In this document: one piece after another, positions 36,553-45,530 of the stretch
How positions within the stretch are numbered: position 1 is the stretch's first letter
Layout of the letters: every line of letters starts with the position of its first letter
Source: Cognaticolwellia mytili
GTDB taxonomy: Bacteria; Pseudomonadota; Gammaproteobacteria; Enterobacterales; Alteromonadaceae
Assembly: GCF_002104475.1 (NCBI RefSeq)
Contig: NZ_NBOF01000001.1
Coordinates: 186,001 to 250,000 of the forward strand
Direction: 5' to 3'
Length of the DNA stretch: 64,000 bases
The notes under the pieces: generated by a model
The model's input: the letters and a program-made list of their open reading frames with translations, nothing else
Told to the model about the DNA's origin: nothing
Database searches by the model: none
Program-made: the position numbers and the translations under genes

Positions 36553-36611
36553 TAGTTTTGCTAATGTTGATGCTTGTTTTTAGATTGAGCAAACAGATTG
36601 AGTAAAGCCCA

Positions 36612-37505
36612 ATGTTAGATTACAAATTACTGCATGCCTTTAGTGTTGTCGTTGATGAGCAAAATTTTGCTAAAGCTGCCTCGGTTTTATCTATAACGCA
36701 ATCGGCTGTTTCTCAGCGCATTAAAACCTTAGAACAAACACTTGGCCAACCTGTATTAGTACGAGCACAACCATTAGTCGCAACCCATATCGGTAAGAAG
36801 TTGTTGGCACACTACCAACAAGTGAAACTGCTCGAGCAAGACATCATTCCTGATATTTCCGCTAATAGTAAAATTGAAACCATTACAGCGAACATTGCCA
36901 GTAATGCCGATAGCTTAGCAACATGGTTGATTACAGCCATTGGTGATGTTTGCCATCAATATAATGTTGCCGTGAATTTTCGATTGGCTGATGAAAATAG
37001 AACCATTAACTACTTAAAAGATGGTGAAGTGTTTGGTGCTATTAGCACCCATGATCAGGCTTTGCCTGGCTGCACATTAGATAAGCTTGGCGACATGCAC
37101 TATATACTTGTTGCAGCGCCAAGTTTTGTTGAAAGATACTTTCCTAATGGTATTAGTGAAAATGCTTTAGAAAGTGCTCCAGCAGTTGCCTATGATCAAA
37201 AAGATGATATGCATATCAAATATATTGAGCAAACCTTTGGTTTAAAAGGCGGCTCCTACCCTTGTCATACTGTACGCTCGTCGGAAGCTTTTGTAGGCTT
37301 TGCTCTACAAGGTTTAGCTTATTGCTTGATCCCTAAGTTACAAATACAAGCCGAGCTCACAGCAGGTAAATTAATTGATTTAATGCCGGAAAACTCAATT
37401 ACTCGAACGCTTTATTGGCATCACTGGGTATTGCTTAAAGGTGTTTTTAAAGAATTATCTAAAGCGATAATTCAGCGTGCTCAATACGCTTTAAGTAAGC
37501 AATGA
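36612..37505 (+). CDS. argP: ArgP-like LysR-family regulator
   Basis: A 297-residue LysR regulator. Its N-terminal helix-turn-helix (FAKAASVLSITQSAVSQRIKTLEQTLGQPVLVR, about 18-52 in sequence) and the start MLDYKLLHAFSVVVDEQNF match ArgP/IciA/LysG. ArgP activates the argO exporter with arginine or lysine as effector. The divergent argO gene supports this. Conserved LysR length; nothing missing. Confidence 0.85.
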   Translation: MLDYKLLHAFSVVVDEQNFAKAASVLSITQSAVSQRIKTLEQTLGQPVLVRAQPLVATHIGKKLLAHYQQVKLLEQDIIPDISANSKIETITANIASNADSLATWLITAIGDVCHQYNVAVNFRLADENRTINYLKDGEVFGAISTHDQALPGCTLDKLGDMHYILVAAPSFVERYFPNGISENALESAPAVAYDQKDDMHIKYIEQTFGLKGGSYPCHTVRSSEAFVGFALQGLAYCLIPKLQIQAELTAGKLIDLMPENSITRTLYWHHWVLLKGVFKELSKAIIQRAQYALSKQ

Positions 37506-37506
37506 T

Positions 37507-37522
37507 TTACTGTTTACAGTAA
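37507..37522. repeat. Short perfect palindrome after argP
   Basis: TTACTGT-TT-ACAGTAA just after the ArgP stop codon and 50 nt before the GNAT start. It may be a small operator or transcript-end hairpin; no T-run follows. Confidence 0.3.
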
Positions 37523-37571
37523 CATACCACTAGCATCAAATAGTATAACCCCGTTCAATTAGGAGAATAAT

Positions 37572-38063
37572 GTGAGTAATGTAGTCATCAGAAAGGCAAC
37601 ACCGGCAGATATTAGTATTTTATACCAATTTATCATTGATCTCGCCATTTATGAGAAAGCCGAGCACGAAGTATTGGCAACTGAAGAAACTCTCGGTAAA
37701 ACAATTTTTGCTGATGATAGCCATGTTTTCGCGCTTATTTGTGAATTAGATGGTGTAGCAATTGGCTCAGCAATTTACTTTTTTAATTATTCAACTTGGC
37801 TGGCTAAGTCAGGACTTTATTTAGAAGACTTATACGTTATGCCTGAATATAGAGGTAAAGGCGCAGGAGTTATGCTTTTAAAGGCTATGGCTGCTATTGC
37901 TAAAGAAAAAGACTGTGCGCGCTTTGAATGGAGTTGTTTAGATTGGAATACACCGTCAAGGGAGTTTTACCATTCTTTAGGTGCCGTGTCGCAAGACGAG
38001 TGGGTTGGCTATCGTATGGCGGGGAAAACGCTTAGTGATTTTGCATCTGATCTGACTGAATAA
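37572..38063 (+). CDS. GNAT N-acetyltransferase, SSAT/thialysine-like
   Basis: A 163-residue acetyltransferase starting at GTG 37572 with AGGAG 6 nt upstream; an ATG one base earlier in another frame runs directly into TGA. Family segments: YLEDLYVMPEYRGKGAGVML (acetyl-CoA loop RGKGAG), RFEWSCLDWNTPSREFYHSLGA. This is the pattern of diamine/thialysine N-acetyltransferases (SSAT family), so polyamine or thialysine substrates are plausible. The 3' end overlaps the convergent NAD-binding protein gene by 32 nt. Confidence 0.82.
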   Translation: MSNVVIRKATPADISILYQFIIDLAIYEKAEHEVLATEETLGKTIFADDSHVFALICELDGVAIGSAIYFFNYSTWLAKSGLYLEDLYVMPEYRGKGAGVMLLKAMAAIAKEKDCARFEWSCLDWNTPSREFYHSLGAVSQDEWVGYRMAGKTLSDFASDLTE

Positions 38064-38739
38064 TACTTATTTCTTTACTTGGCTTATCTGCAAACGCCAT
38101 CATCGCGTTTGCGACTTTTATTGCTTCAATTACTTGGTACTTTTTCGGGATAATAAGCGCAAATAATTTCATGAAAATAGTACCTAGGTACTCACCTAAT
38201 CTAAACTCTTTACGGTTTCCAACTAACATCGATGGCTGAAAAATTCCCAAGTGCTGGTAACCGATATCGGCTAAATTGGCTTCAACTTTTCCCTTAACTT
38301 GATTGTAGAAGACAGCAGAGTGCTTATTTGCGCCAATAGCAGAAACAATGGCGAACAAGCTAGCACCTCGGTGATGGAAATGCTCAGCAATGGTCAATGG
38401 ATAATTGTGATCAACTTGGTAAAACGCTTCTTTAGAACCTGCTTTTTTAATGGTAGTGCCTAAGGTGCAGTAAATATGGTCAACTTTTAGTTGCTCAGAA
38501 TTTGTTTCATTAGCGATTGCGAAATGGGTGTTTAATTGCTCATCTAGGTTTTTAAAATTAATAGTGAATTGCTCTAATTTGTTGTGCTCTAGTGCTAATG
38601 GCTGTCGAACAATAGCAATAACACGGCTGTAGTGTTGAGAAGCTAATAGTAATAAAAGTAACTGTTCACCAACTAAACCACTGGCGCCAATAATTAAGGC
38701 TGTTTTTGTATTTTTTCTGTTATTACTAATGTTTACCAA
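38032..38739 (-). CDS. NAD(P)-binding atypical SDR (HTATIP2-like)
   Basis: A 235-residue Rossmann protein starting at TTG 38739: AGGAG precedes it by 8 nt, and this start removes an otherwise 32-nt overlap with the upstream gene. The nucleotide motif is ALIIGASGLVGEQ; YxxxK is present as FYNQVKGK. The pattern (LIIGASGLVG, CTLGTTIKKAGS, FAIVSAIGA, IFQPSML) is that of atypical SDRs near HTATIP2/TIP30. Substrate unknown. It is the last gene of a pilin-Sel1-SDR run on the minus strand; its tail overlaps the GNAT gene. Confidence 0.8.
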   Translation of the reverse strand: MVNISNNRKNTKTALIIGASGLVGEQLLLLLLASQHYSRVIAIVRQPLALEHNKLEQFTINFKNLDEQLNTHFAIANETNSEQLKVDHIYCTLGTTIKKAGSKEAFYQVDHNYPLTIAEHFHHRGASLFAIVSAIGANKHSAVFYNQVKGKVEANLADIGYQHLGIFQPSMLVGNRKEFRLGEYLGTIFMKLFALIIPKKYQVIEAIKVANAMMAFADKPSKEISIIQSDQMQNH

Positions 38740-38755
38740 TGGGGTAACTCCTGAA

Positions 38756-39736
38756 TCAATGAATATGGTATAACGTGCCATGAGCATTAATTTTTGTTGT
38801 TAATTGCAAAGCCAACTCTTGTGCCTGAAAAATTTCGTCGGTGGTCATGGTTTTTGTGAGTTTCTCAATTAGCCATTGGTAACGGCGATAAAGCGCATTA
38901 TCGTCAGTGAAGTTTAAAATAACTTGATTATAGGCATAAGTCTTAACCCAGCCTTTTTCCCCATAGTTTTGTGAATTATACATGTTGGCTAATTTGGCCA
39001 TAGCTTTTAGACTACCATGTTCTGCTGCTCGACTTAAAAAGTTAAGTTTCTCAGCAATGAATTTTTTTTGCTCAGTAATATACTCATCTCTTGGCAAAGA
39101 CTTTTTGTCTTGTGAGGTCATATAAAATTCGGCATTAAATTGGCTGTAGCTCTCTTGAGTTGGAACATACCCTTGTTCGGCCGTTACTTGCATAATCTGA
39201 TAAAATCTCTGCTTCTGTGTCGTATCAACACCCTGGCACTTCTCATAACTGTCTTCTAATCGACGGATAAAAAAATCTACTTCATGGTTGTCCTCGGCAC
39301 TCTGCATACGTGCATCAAAGCTTTTTTGATCAAAAGGGGCGTGCCAGCAATATCTCAGATTCATTGCGAGTATATAGCCAGCCTCATTATCACCATTTTC
39401 AAAGCGGGTTTTTAAATCTTTAATTTGCTCGATTAATTTGCCATCAATATGCCAGTTGGGGCGAATTTGAAATATAGGAGCCCCAAAGTTGGCATTAGTT
39501 TTAATTTCGGAATAACTATCATTTTCCATTGTAACAGGAGGTACGAAATCATTGGGCTGATCATTATTGCTTGATATTGAATTTGTTGAGAGGTCAGAGT
39601 CAGGGAGCGGTAAATTTTGTTTTGTAAAATTTTCGCTTTCGTTTGACAATAGAGACTTTCCATAAAAGCCAATGACTACGAATAGTGCTAATGTTATTAT
39701 TTTTAAGTGTTTTTTTAGTTTTTGATTTTTTAACAT
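38756..39736 (-). CDS. Membrane-anchored Sel1-like repeat protein
   Basis: A 326-residue protein with an N-terminal signal anchor (about 8-27) followed by an Asn/Ser-rich linker and a helical part with Sel1-type repeats (FLSRAAEHGSLKAMAKLANMYNS about 235-257 is the clearest). Sel1 proteins are usually scaffolds. It is preceded by a pilin-like gene 21 nt upstream, so the two probably function together. Function unknown. Two Cys (YCW and EKC) may form a disulfide. Confidence 0.65.
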   Translation of the reverse strand: MLKNQKLKKHLKIITLALFVVIGFYGKSLLSNESENFTKQNLPLPDSDLSTNSISSNNDQPNDFVPPVTMENDSYSEIKTNANFGAPIFQIRPNWHIDGKLIEQIKDLKTRFENGDNEAGYILAMNLRYCWHAPFDQKSFDARMQSAEDNHEVDFFIRRLEDSYEKCQGVDTTQKQRFYQIMQVTAEQGYVPTQESYSQFNAEFYMTSQDKKSLPRDEYITEQKKFIAEKLNFLSRAAEHGSLKAMAKLANMYNSQNYGEKGWVKTYAYNQVILNFTDDNALYRRYQWLIEKLTKTMTTDEIFQAQELALQLTTKINAHGTLYHIH

Positions 39737-39757
39737 ATGGACTTCAAGAAGGCGAGG

Positions 39758-40267
39758 TTATAGTAAAGCTACTCGGCCGGTTCTTGGCTCATAAGTAAAC
39801 CCAAAGCTTAAATTTTTAGTTAATTTATATGAACAAATACTATTTTCATAATTAACAATAAACTCTGTAGAATCATCAACTGCAGCATTACTATTGCCAT
39901 TCTCGATAAGCGCTTGCCATAGCGAAAGGCAATCAGCATCACTATCGGTTGATATTATCCTGTCACTGCCTGAGAAACTTTGTGCAGGGTAACCTTGAGG
40001 ATTAATGTCAATTTGTCCTGACGTATCAGAGCCGTATAGTTGGATATTATCACGTTTACTAAAGTCACTCGGCGAACCCAGTACCCGCCACTTCATGTTA
40101 GCTAACTTTACACCAGAGCGAAGTGCACCAGCATTTGCTGATACTTTAGCTTGCAGTGCATCATCAGTTAAATTGATAAACTTAGGTAATACGGTCACCG
40201 CTAGTATGCCAAGAATAACAATAACAACCACTAATTCAATTAATGTAAAACCTTGGCTCTTATTCAT
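39758..40267 (-). CDS. Type IV pilin-like protein (GFTLIEL class)
   Basis: A 169-residue prepilin with the class-III leader MNKSQG and the N-methylation site GFTLIELVVVIVILGILAVTVLPKF; cleavage after Gly6, with Glu at mature position 5. The body has two Cys (CLSLW and CSYK), likely a disulfide loop near the C-terminus. The closest known type is MSHA-like minor pilins. No pilus assembly genes are adjacent. It is the first gene of a three-gene minus-strand run. Confidence 0.82.
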   Translation of the reverse strand: MNKSQGFTLIELVVVIVILGILAVTVLPKFINLTDDALQAKVSANAGALRSGVKLANMKWRVLGSPSDFSKRDNIQLYGSDTSGQIDINPQGYPAQSFSGSDRIISTDSDADCLSLWQALIENGNSNAAVDDSTEFIVNYENSICSYKLTKNLSFGFTYEPRTGRVALL

Positions 40268-40389
40268 TTAAAATAATTTATAATATATTTTTACATAATT
40301 TAAACCATATTGCCCAATATGACAATTAAATATAGTGATATCAGATGGTTAATCATCATTGAGCAAGTGTTGTTTATTCAGAGGCGGGG

Positions 40390-41748
40390 TTATCTATATA
40401 TCTTATTAGCCCAGCGGGTTAATCCTGCAGTCACACTACCAAAGTGATCACCAATCACTATTGGTGTTTGCTTAAATTGCTGTTGTAAAAATTCATTAAT
40501 AACTGGCGACTTTGCGGTACCACCGGTAACGAAAACAACATCAGGCTGCGTATTTGCTTGCTGAATTGCATCTCTCATTAATTTTGCAATACTTGTTAGC
40601 TCACGCTGACAAGCGGTAGAAAAGCTATCTCTGTTCAATGTAATAGATAAATTTTCTGCAATATCATCTAATGAAATATCGTGTTTAATATCATTCGTTA
40701 ACGCTATTTTAGTTTGTTCAGCGGCGTTAACTACTTTATAACTCAATTTATGCTGTTGAACTGTTAATAAACGTCTAAGTAATTCAGGCTGTTTAGCATC
40801 ACGAATAAGTTGTTCTAGGTACCTGCCGTTGGCAGCGCTATAAAACTCTGTTTGTTCGCTAATGTTGTTAATCGCGACCGCTTGCCAAAAACTATTTGAA
40901 GGCATAGGTTTGTCAGTTTTTAAGTAAGAGTCTAAACCAAAGCTTGGCATAATGCCTTTTAGAGCTAGTGCGATATCAAAATCATTACCGCCAACACGTT
41001 CGCCACTGTGACTTAATAAGTCTTGCTCTCGGTTAGAGTGAATGGCCTGTTCAGGCCCCATTAGCAACATAGAGCAATCGGTAGTACCACCGCCAATATC
41101 GACCACTAACACTTTCGTTTCTTTTTCAAGTGATGCTTCAAATTCAAAACCTGCAGCAACTGGCTCAAATTGAAATTCAATATCTTTAAATCCGACACGC
41201 TTAGCCGCGTTAGTTAATACTTGAATTGCTTGACTGTTACTTTCTTCACCTCGAAGACCTTGAAAGTTAATTGGACGACCAATAACGGTTTGAGTAACGC
41301 TTCTACCAAGTTTTTCTTCGGTAAGATTTTTTATATTGCTCATCATAGCGGCAACAATGTCTTCAAATAATTCAATTTGTTGAGGCATTAACCCGCTGGC
41401 ACCTAAAAATGACTTAGGCGACTTTATGTAATAGCCTTCATCCGGTTCTTCCAAGTAATCATTTAACGCTTGTTGCCCAAATGATAATTCTGTTGGGTAA
41501 CCGTCTAATGTTAACTCTCGTAATGCATTTTGTCCTTTTTGTAGTTGCCATTGACGTTGTTGTTGAAAGTTTTTTTGCTCTTCCAAGGTCAAGTGGTTGT
41601 GCAACCAGTTTGAGATGATATCTCGACTAGGCGCATACAAGGTGGAAGATATATAACGGCCATGATCGCCCAGTGATAAAAGCTCAGGAGTGTTGTTTTG
41701 CATAACGCCGACAGCACAGTTAGAAGTGCCATAGTCAAATCCGATCAT
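40390..41748 (-). CDS. yegD: YegD-like Hsp70-family chaperone
   Basis: A 452-residue Hsp70-related ATPase without a C-terminal substrate domain. Motifs: IGFDYGTSNCAVGV (phosphate 1), VVDIGGGTTDCSMLL (phosphate 2), FVTGGTAKSPVINEFL (adenosine). It matches E. coli YegD in order and length, including the SFGQQALNDYL and IKSPKSFLGA segments. YegD is a poorly understood Hsp70 homologue. It is divergent from the peroxiredoxin gene. Confidence 0.88.
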   Translation of the reverse strand: MIGFDYGTSNCAVGVMQNNTPELLSLGDHGRYISSTLYAPSRDIISNWLHNHLTLEEQKNFQQQRQWQLQKGQNALRELTLDGYPTELSFGQQALNDYLEEPDEGYYIKSPKSFLGASGLMPQQIELFEDIVAAMMSNIKNLTEEKLGRSVTQTVIGRPINFQGLRGEESNSQAIQVLTNAAKRVGFKDIEFQFEPVAAGFEFEASLEKETKVLVVDIGGGTTDCSMLLMGPEQAIHSNREQDLLSHSGERVGGNDFDIALALKGIMPSFGLDSYLKTDKPMPSNSFWQAVAINNISEQTEFYSAANGRYLEQLIRDAKQPELLRRLLTVQQHKLSYKVVNAAEQTKIALTNDIKHDISLDDIAENLSITLNRDSFSTACQRELTSIAKLMRDAIQQANTQPDVVFVTGGTAKSPVINEFLQQQFKQTPIVIGDHFGSVTAGLTRWANKIYR

Positions 41749-41914
41749 GTTTAGGTCCGATGTAAAAAAGGTCGCGTAGAATACTGAGATATTTGGTACT
41801 AGGCAAGTGCTTTTATATGATTAGATGTAATAGATTTATTATCCGATTATATTTCCACCTAATGACATTAGTAAGACAATAAAAATAATTAATTTATTCC
41901 AATAGGGAAACATA

Positions 41915-42664
41915 ATGCGCTTTTCATTTAAAAATATAACGTCAATTGTATCGTTACCGATATTGCTTTCATTAAGCTTTGCCAGCGTGAACTCTTTTGC
42001 TGCGGAAACTATTGAAAGCTACGCTGAAAAAACCAAGAAAAGCATGGAAAAAATGCAGAAAAAAAGAACCACTTGGACAGCCGAAGATAAAGCGATAATG
42101 AAAGCTGCGAGTGATAAATTGGCTAACGACTTACCAAACCCTGGGTTAAAAGCGGGTAATAAAGCACCGAATTTTGCATTGAAAAATGCTTTCGGGAAAA
42201 CGATAGAATTAAGCAAAGAACTTGCAAAAGGCCCTGTAGTGTTGGTTTTTTACCGCGGCGCTTGGTGTCCATATTGCAATATCCATTTACATGCTCTGAA
42301 GAAAAGCTTACCTGATTTTGAAAAATATGGTGCGCAAGTTATTGCTATATCACCGCAGTCACCTGATAAGTCAGCTGAACAAGTTAAAAAAGACGGTTTC
42401 CCATTTGAAGTTTTAAGTGATAGCACCTCAAAAGTAATGAAGGACTACAAACTTTACTTTGAATTACCAAGCGATTTAATGAGGGTTTACCAAGAGCACG
42501 GTTTAGATCTTGAAGAGTTTAATGGTAAAGGTAGCAATGGTTTACCAACACCAGGTGCTTTTATTATTGATACCAATGGTGTTATTCGCACTATGCAGGC
42601 TGAAGTTGATTATAAATCTCGTATGGCACCTGAAGATATCTTAAAAGCGTTGGCTAAGCTTTAA
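41915..42664 (+). CDS. Exported peroxiredoxin-like protein (AhpC/TSA family)
   Basis: A 249-residue thioredoxin-fold protein with a signal peptide (about 1-30, ending SFAA). The redox site is GAWCPYC with Cys118 (likely peroxidatic) and Cys121 in a CxxC pair, like the peroxiredoxin-like PrxL2/AhpC-TSA group, and a later FIIDTNGVI strand. It should reduce peroxides or act as a thiol oxidoreductase in the periplasm. The ATG has AGGGAAA. It ends at a bidirectional terminator shared with RNase HI. Confidence 0.82.
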   Translation: MRFSFKNITSIVSLPILLSLSFASVNSFAAETIESYAEKTKKSMEKMQKKRTTWTAEDKAIMKAASDKLANDLPNPGLKAGNKAPNFALKNAFGKTIELSKELAKGPVVLVFYRGAWCPYCNIHLHALKKSLPDFEKYGAQVIAISPQSPDKSAEQVKKDGFPFEVLSDSTSKVMKDYKLYFELPSDLMRVYQEHGLDLEEFNGKGSNGLPTPGAFIIDTNGVIRTMQAEVDYKSRMAPEDILKALAKL

Positions 42665-42703
42665 AATAGACTGACTATCATAAAGTAATTTGTATACTGA
42701 AAT

Positions 42704-42732
42704 AAAAAAGGCAGCTGGAAAGCTGCCTTTTT
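42704..42732. terminator. Bidirectional intrinsic terminator
   Basis: AAAAAAGGCAGCT-GGAA-AGCTGCCTTTTT between the convergent peroxiredoxin (+) and RNase HI (-) genes, with T-runs on both strands. Confidence 0.92.
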
Positions 42733-42750
42733 ATAATATCTAAAACTTAA

Positions 42751-43563
42751 TTATCCTGATGGCATGGCCAATATTGTTTTAATATCGATAGTTTCTTTGT
42801 ATCGAACAAAAGTGGTTTCACACTCCATTCGAGCTAATACAGCCATACGGTCTGATAACTCATTACCTTCAATATTAGCGTGACCTTTAACATGACTAAT
42901 AATCAAGTTTGCTTTTAGCGTTTGATAAAGTGAAAAACATTGCTTGATCACCTCAAGATTTTTAATTTCTTCACCTTTACCGCGTGTCCAACCTTTTGCT
43001 TGCCAGCCTTTTGCCCATTTGGTTACACAGTCAATTGAGTATTTAGAGTCAGATAAAACCTGTACCGTTTTACCTTGCTCAATATGCATTTTGGCGTATT
43101 TAAAGGCCGCTAATAAGCCATTAAGCTCGGCAGTATTATTGGTGCCCATAGGCTGATACAAGCCATACCAAAGTTCAATTAGCTGCTGCTGTTGGTAAAC
43201 GGCCATACCGGTACCTGATTTTCCCGGATTAGGTGAACAGGCACCATCGCAATATATATTGAAATCGGCCTCTTCTTTTGCTGCTGACGGGGCACTGCTT
43301 GCTTTAACATTTCCAGCCTTAACGCTTGCGGTTTTAGTATAAGTTGCTGAGCCTGCAGGCTTTGAGCTACTTTCTTTACCCATAGAACGTTTGGTTAGTG
43401 CTTTAGTGTAGGTTGATTGAAAAGCGAGTTCAGCGTCTGCTTTTGATGGAAAACCCATAAATTGTGCATCGGGTCTTCCTTGCGTGTGACTTTTAACATC
43501 GTCCCAACGTTCAAATACACCTGTTTTTGCGCCTTTCCATACTACGTAATACTTTTTACTCAT
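42751..43563 (-). CDS. rnhA: Ribonuclease HI with N-terminal viroplasmin domain
   Basis: A 270-residue enzyme. Residues 1-50 form a caulimovirus viroplasmin/RHBD domain (YYVVWKGAKTGVFERWDDVKSHTQG), which binds RNA:DNA hybrids. After a flexible Lys/Ser/Ala linker (about 55-97) comes RNase H: Asp106 (CDGAC), Glu146 (TAELNG), Asp172 (SDSKY), Asp238 (ELSDRMA), with HVKGHANIEGNE supplying the His loop. It removes RNA from RNA:DNA hybrids. This bipartite form resembles eukaryotic RNase H1. The gene is downstream of lgt on the same strand. Confidence 0.9.
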   Translation of the reverse strand: MSKKYYVVWKGAKTGVFERWDDVKSHTQGRPDAQFMGFPSKADAELAFQSTYTKALTKRSMGKESSSKPAGSATYTKTASVKAGNVKASSAPSAAKEEADFNIYCDGACSPNPGKSGTGMAVYQQQQLIELWYGLYQPMGTNNTAELNGLLAAFKYAKMHIEQGKTVQVLSDSKYSIDCVTKWAKGWQAKGWTRGKGEEIKNLEVIKQCFSLYQTLKANLIISHVKGHANIEGNELSDRMAVLARMECETTFVRYKETIDIKTILAMPSG

Positions 43564-43608
43564 AAATTGTTAACCGTAACTCTAGTGTTTGTTTATTTTT
43601 AATTGCTG

Positions 43609-44397
43609 TTACTTCACTTGCTTACTATTTTTTACCGACCAAATAACCAATAGGATACCGGCAATAAAAAACGGAATACTTAGCATTTGTCCGGCCGTTA
43701 AAGCGATATCAGCAGCATAAGCGGCTTGTTTTTCTTTTAACATTTCAATAAGAAAACGAGCAGTAAAGATTAAGATAAGAAACACACCTAAAATTGAACC
43801 TTGTGGCGTTTGTGCTTTCTTTTTCTTATAAAAAATCATTAAAACAAAGAATATGGTTAAATATGCAATGGCTTCATAAAGTTGAGAAGGGTGGCGAGCA
43901 ACATTATCGATACGAGAAAAAATAACCGCCCAAGGTACATTGCTCGGCGTTCCTAAAATCTCTGAATTGACAAAATTGGCACTACGAACAAAAAAGCCAA
44001 ATAACGCGGTACATATGGCTAGTCTGTCGAGCAGCCACATAAAATTCATGTTATTTTTCTTACTGTAGATACCTGCAGCAATAATAGCCCCTAAGCCGCC
44101 ACCATGGCTGGCAAGTCCACCTTCCCAAATTGCTAAAATTTTCATTGGGTTGGCAAAGTAATAACTAGGGTCGTAAAAGAAACAATGACCTAAGCGGGCA
44201 CCAACAATAACGCCAATCACTATGTATACGAGTAAATTATCAAGTGCGGCTAAATCTTGTTTTTCAGTTTGAAATATCCATTTCATTACCTGTAAACCCG
44301 ATAAAATTGCAGTTGCGAATAGTACACCATACCAATGAATGGTAAGTGGCCCGACGGAGAAAAATACCGGATTGAGATCCCAAACTAAATGTTGCAA
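43609..44397 (-). CDS. lgt: Prolipoprotein diacylglyceryl transferase (Bacteroidetes-like form)
   Basis: A 262-residue seven-helix membrane enzyme that adds diacylglycerol to lipoprotein Cys. Start TTG 44397 with AAGGG 7 nt upstream. Motifs: GARLGHCFFY (66-75), WEGGLASHGG (91-100), RSANFVNSE (138-146), RHPSQLYE (168-175). The forms GHCFFYDP, GGLASHGG and RSANFVNSEI are those I associate with Bacteroidetes Lgt; the gammaproteobacterial form is nearer GRLGxVLFYN, GGMSFHGG, RLGNFINGEL. Transfer or a second copy is therefore possible. It lies upstream of rnhA on the same strand. Confidence 0.85.
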   Translation of the reverse strand: MQHLVWDLNPVFFSVGPLTIHWYGVLFATAILSGLQVMKWIFQTEKQDLAALDNLLVYIVIGVIVGARLGHCFFYDPSYYFANPMKILAIWEGGLASHGGGLGAIIAAGIYSKKNNMNFMWLLDRLAICTALFGFFVRSANFVNSEILGTPSNVPWAVIFSRIDNVARHPSQLYEAIAYLTIFFVLMIFYKKKKAQTPQGSILGVFLILIFTARFLIEMLKEKQAAYAADIALTAGQMLSIPFFIAGILLVIWSVKNSKQVK

Positions 44398-44468
44398 AGA
44401 ATAACCCTTATCATGTGTACGTTAAATGCTTATTGATGTCGAATATCGACTTGATTTTTGACATTCTA

Positions 44469-45500
44469 TCAAGCTACTTGTTGCTGTGGTGAATTAATTT
44501 GTGCCAAATCATTAATGAACGCTTCAGGCTGTTCAACGTTGATTAAAACCTGTTCAAAGGACTCAACAAACGCGCCCATCATGCCCCAATACTTAATTGG
44601 CTGCTTGAAAATAATTTTTACATTGTGCTGCTTAGCACGACCTATTTTTAATAAGTCATCAGTTTTTGTTTCACTGCTTTCGTCTTCAGAAAGGTCATTT
44701 AATGCAACTGATTCAATATCAGCTAACGGCACAGGCATAAAGTTAAAAATAGAATTGTTAATAATCAATTTCTTGTCTTGCACATAGATTGAGTAATGGC
44801 GTGACAAACGGTAGTTTGCGGTCATTAAAATAAAACCATATAGAATAAAAGTTGCTGCCATGGTGGCCGCAATTTCACTCCAGTCGACTAATAATTTATA
44901 GCTTATGGTTGCTGCAATGATTAGCCCTAAGGTGATAGCGAAAAAATGCCACGCTTTACCTGACAGTAAGGTAATGGTATTGAGTGATTTGATATGGCGT
45001 TTTGATAAGCGAGGAATAGCGTAGTACCAACTGGCAGGCTCGGTAGCAAAGGTTAGCGCTAAGCCTTGTTTCTTATCGTCATCATATTTTTCTATCGCGC
45101 CAATACGTGGATCTCCTGATAAATTACGCGCTTGCCAAAGTCCTTTGACAATAATAAACATGAGATAAAATTCTATGATAAGTAATACGGCAATAATTGG
45201 GTAACGTAGCCATAAAATAAAGTCGAAATATTGTGCTATGTCTTCAGGGAAGCTGTAACGCGCAATAGCGCTAGAAAGGCTCAAAATTATCAATAGCTTC
45301 CATGGTTTTTGTTTGCCAGCTTTTATAATAAAAAACCAATAAAGTACGGGTAAAATTGCAAAGTACACTACACTCGCGATGATGACAGGGTATAAGCCAA
45401 ACTCAGCATTGGTAGTTTCAGGGATAAATTCAAAGCCTAGGTAATAGCAGCTTATCGCGATGAATAGAAACAGTAGACGGTATTTAACAGACGTTCTCAC
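44469..45500 (-). CDS. Hypothetical multi-pass membrane protein
   Basis: A 343-residue protein starting at GTG 45500, which has AAGGA at 6 nt; the frame extends 74 codons upstream but through a repeat element. About five to six membrane segments fall at roughly 7-25, 38-60, 68-82, 92-115 and 210-255, followed by a soluble C-terminal beta-rich domain (RHYSIYVQDKKLIINNSIFNFMPVPLADIESV), resembling a PH-like fold of membrane proteins. I know no named family. It is separated from lgt by 71 nt. Confidence 0.6.
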   Translation of the reverse strand: MRTSVKYRLLFLFIAISCYYLGFEFIPETTNAEFGLYPVIIASVVYFAILPVLYWFFIIKAGKQKPWKLLIILSLSSAIARYSFPEDIAQYFDFILWLRYPIIAVLLIIEFYLMFIIVKGLWQARNLSGDPRIGAIEKYDDDKKQGLALTFATEPASWYYAIPRLSKRHIKSLNTITLLSGKAWHFFAITLGLIIAATISYKLLVDWSEIAATMAATFILYGFILMTANYRLSRHYSIYVQDKKLIINNSIFNFMPVPLADIESVALNDLSEDESSETKTDDLLKIGRAKQHNVKIIFKQPIKYWGMMGAFVESFEQVLINVEQPEAFINDLAQINSPQQQVA

Positions 45501-45530
45501 AAGCATTCCTTTTGTAATCGTTCTTATTAG

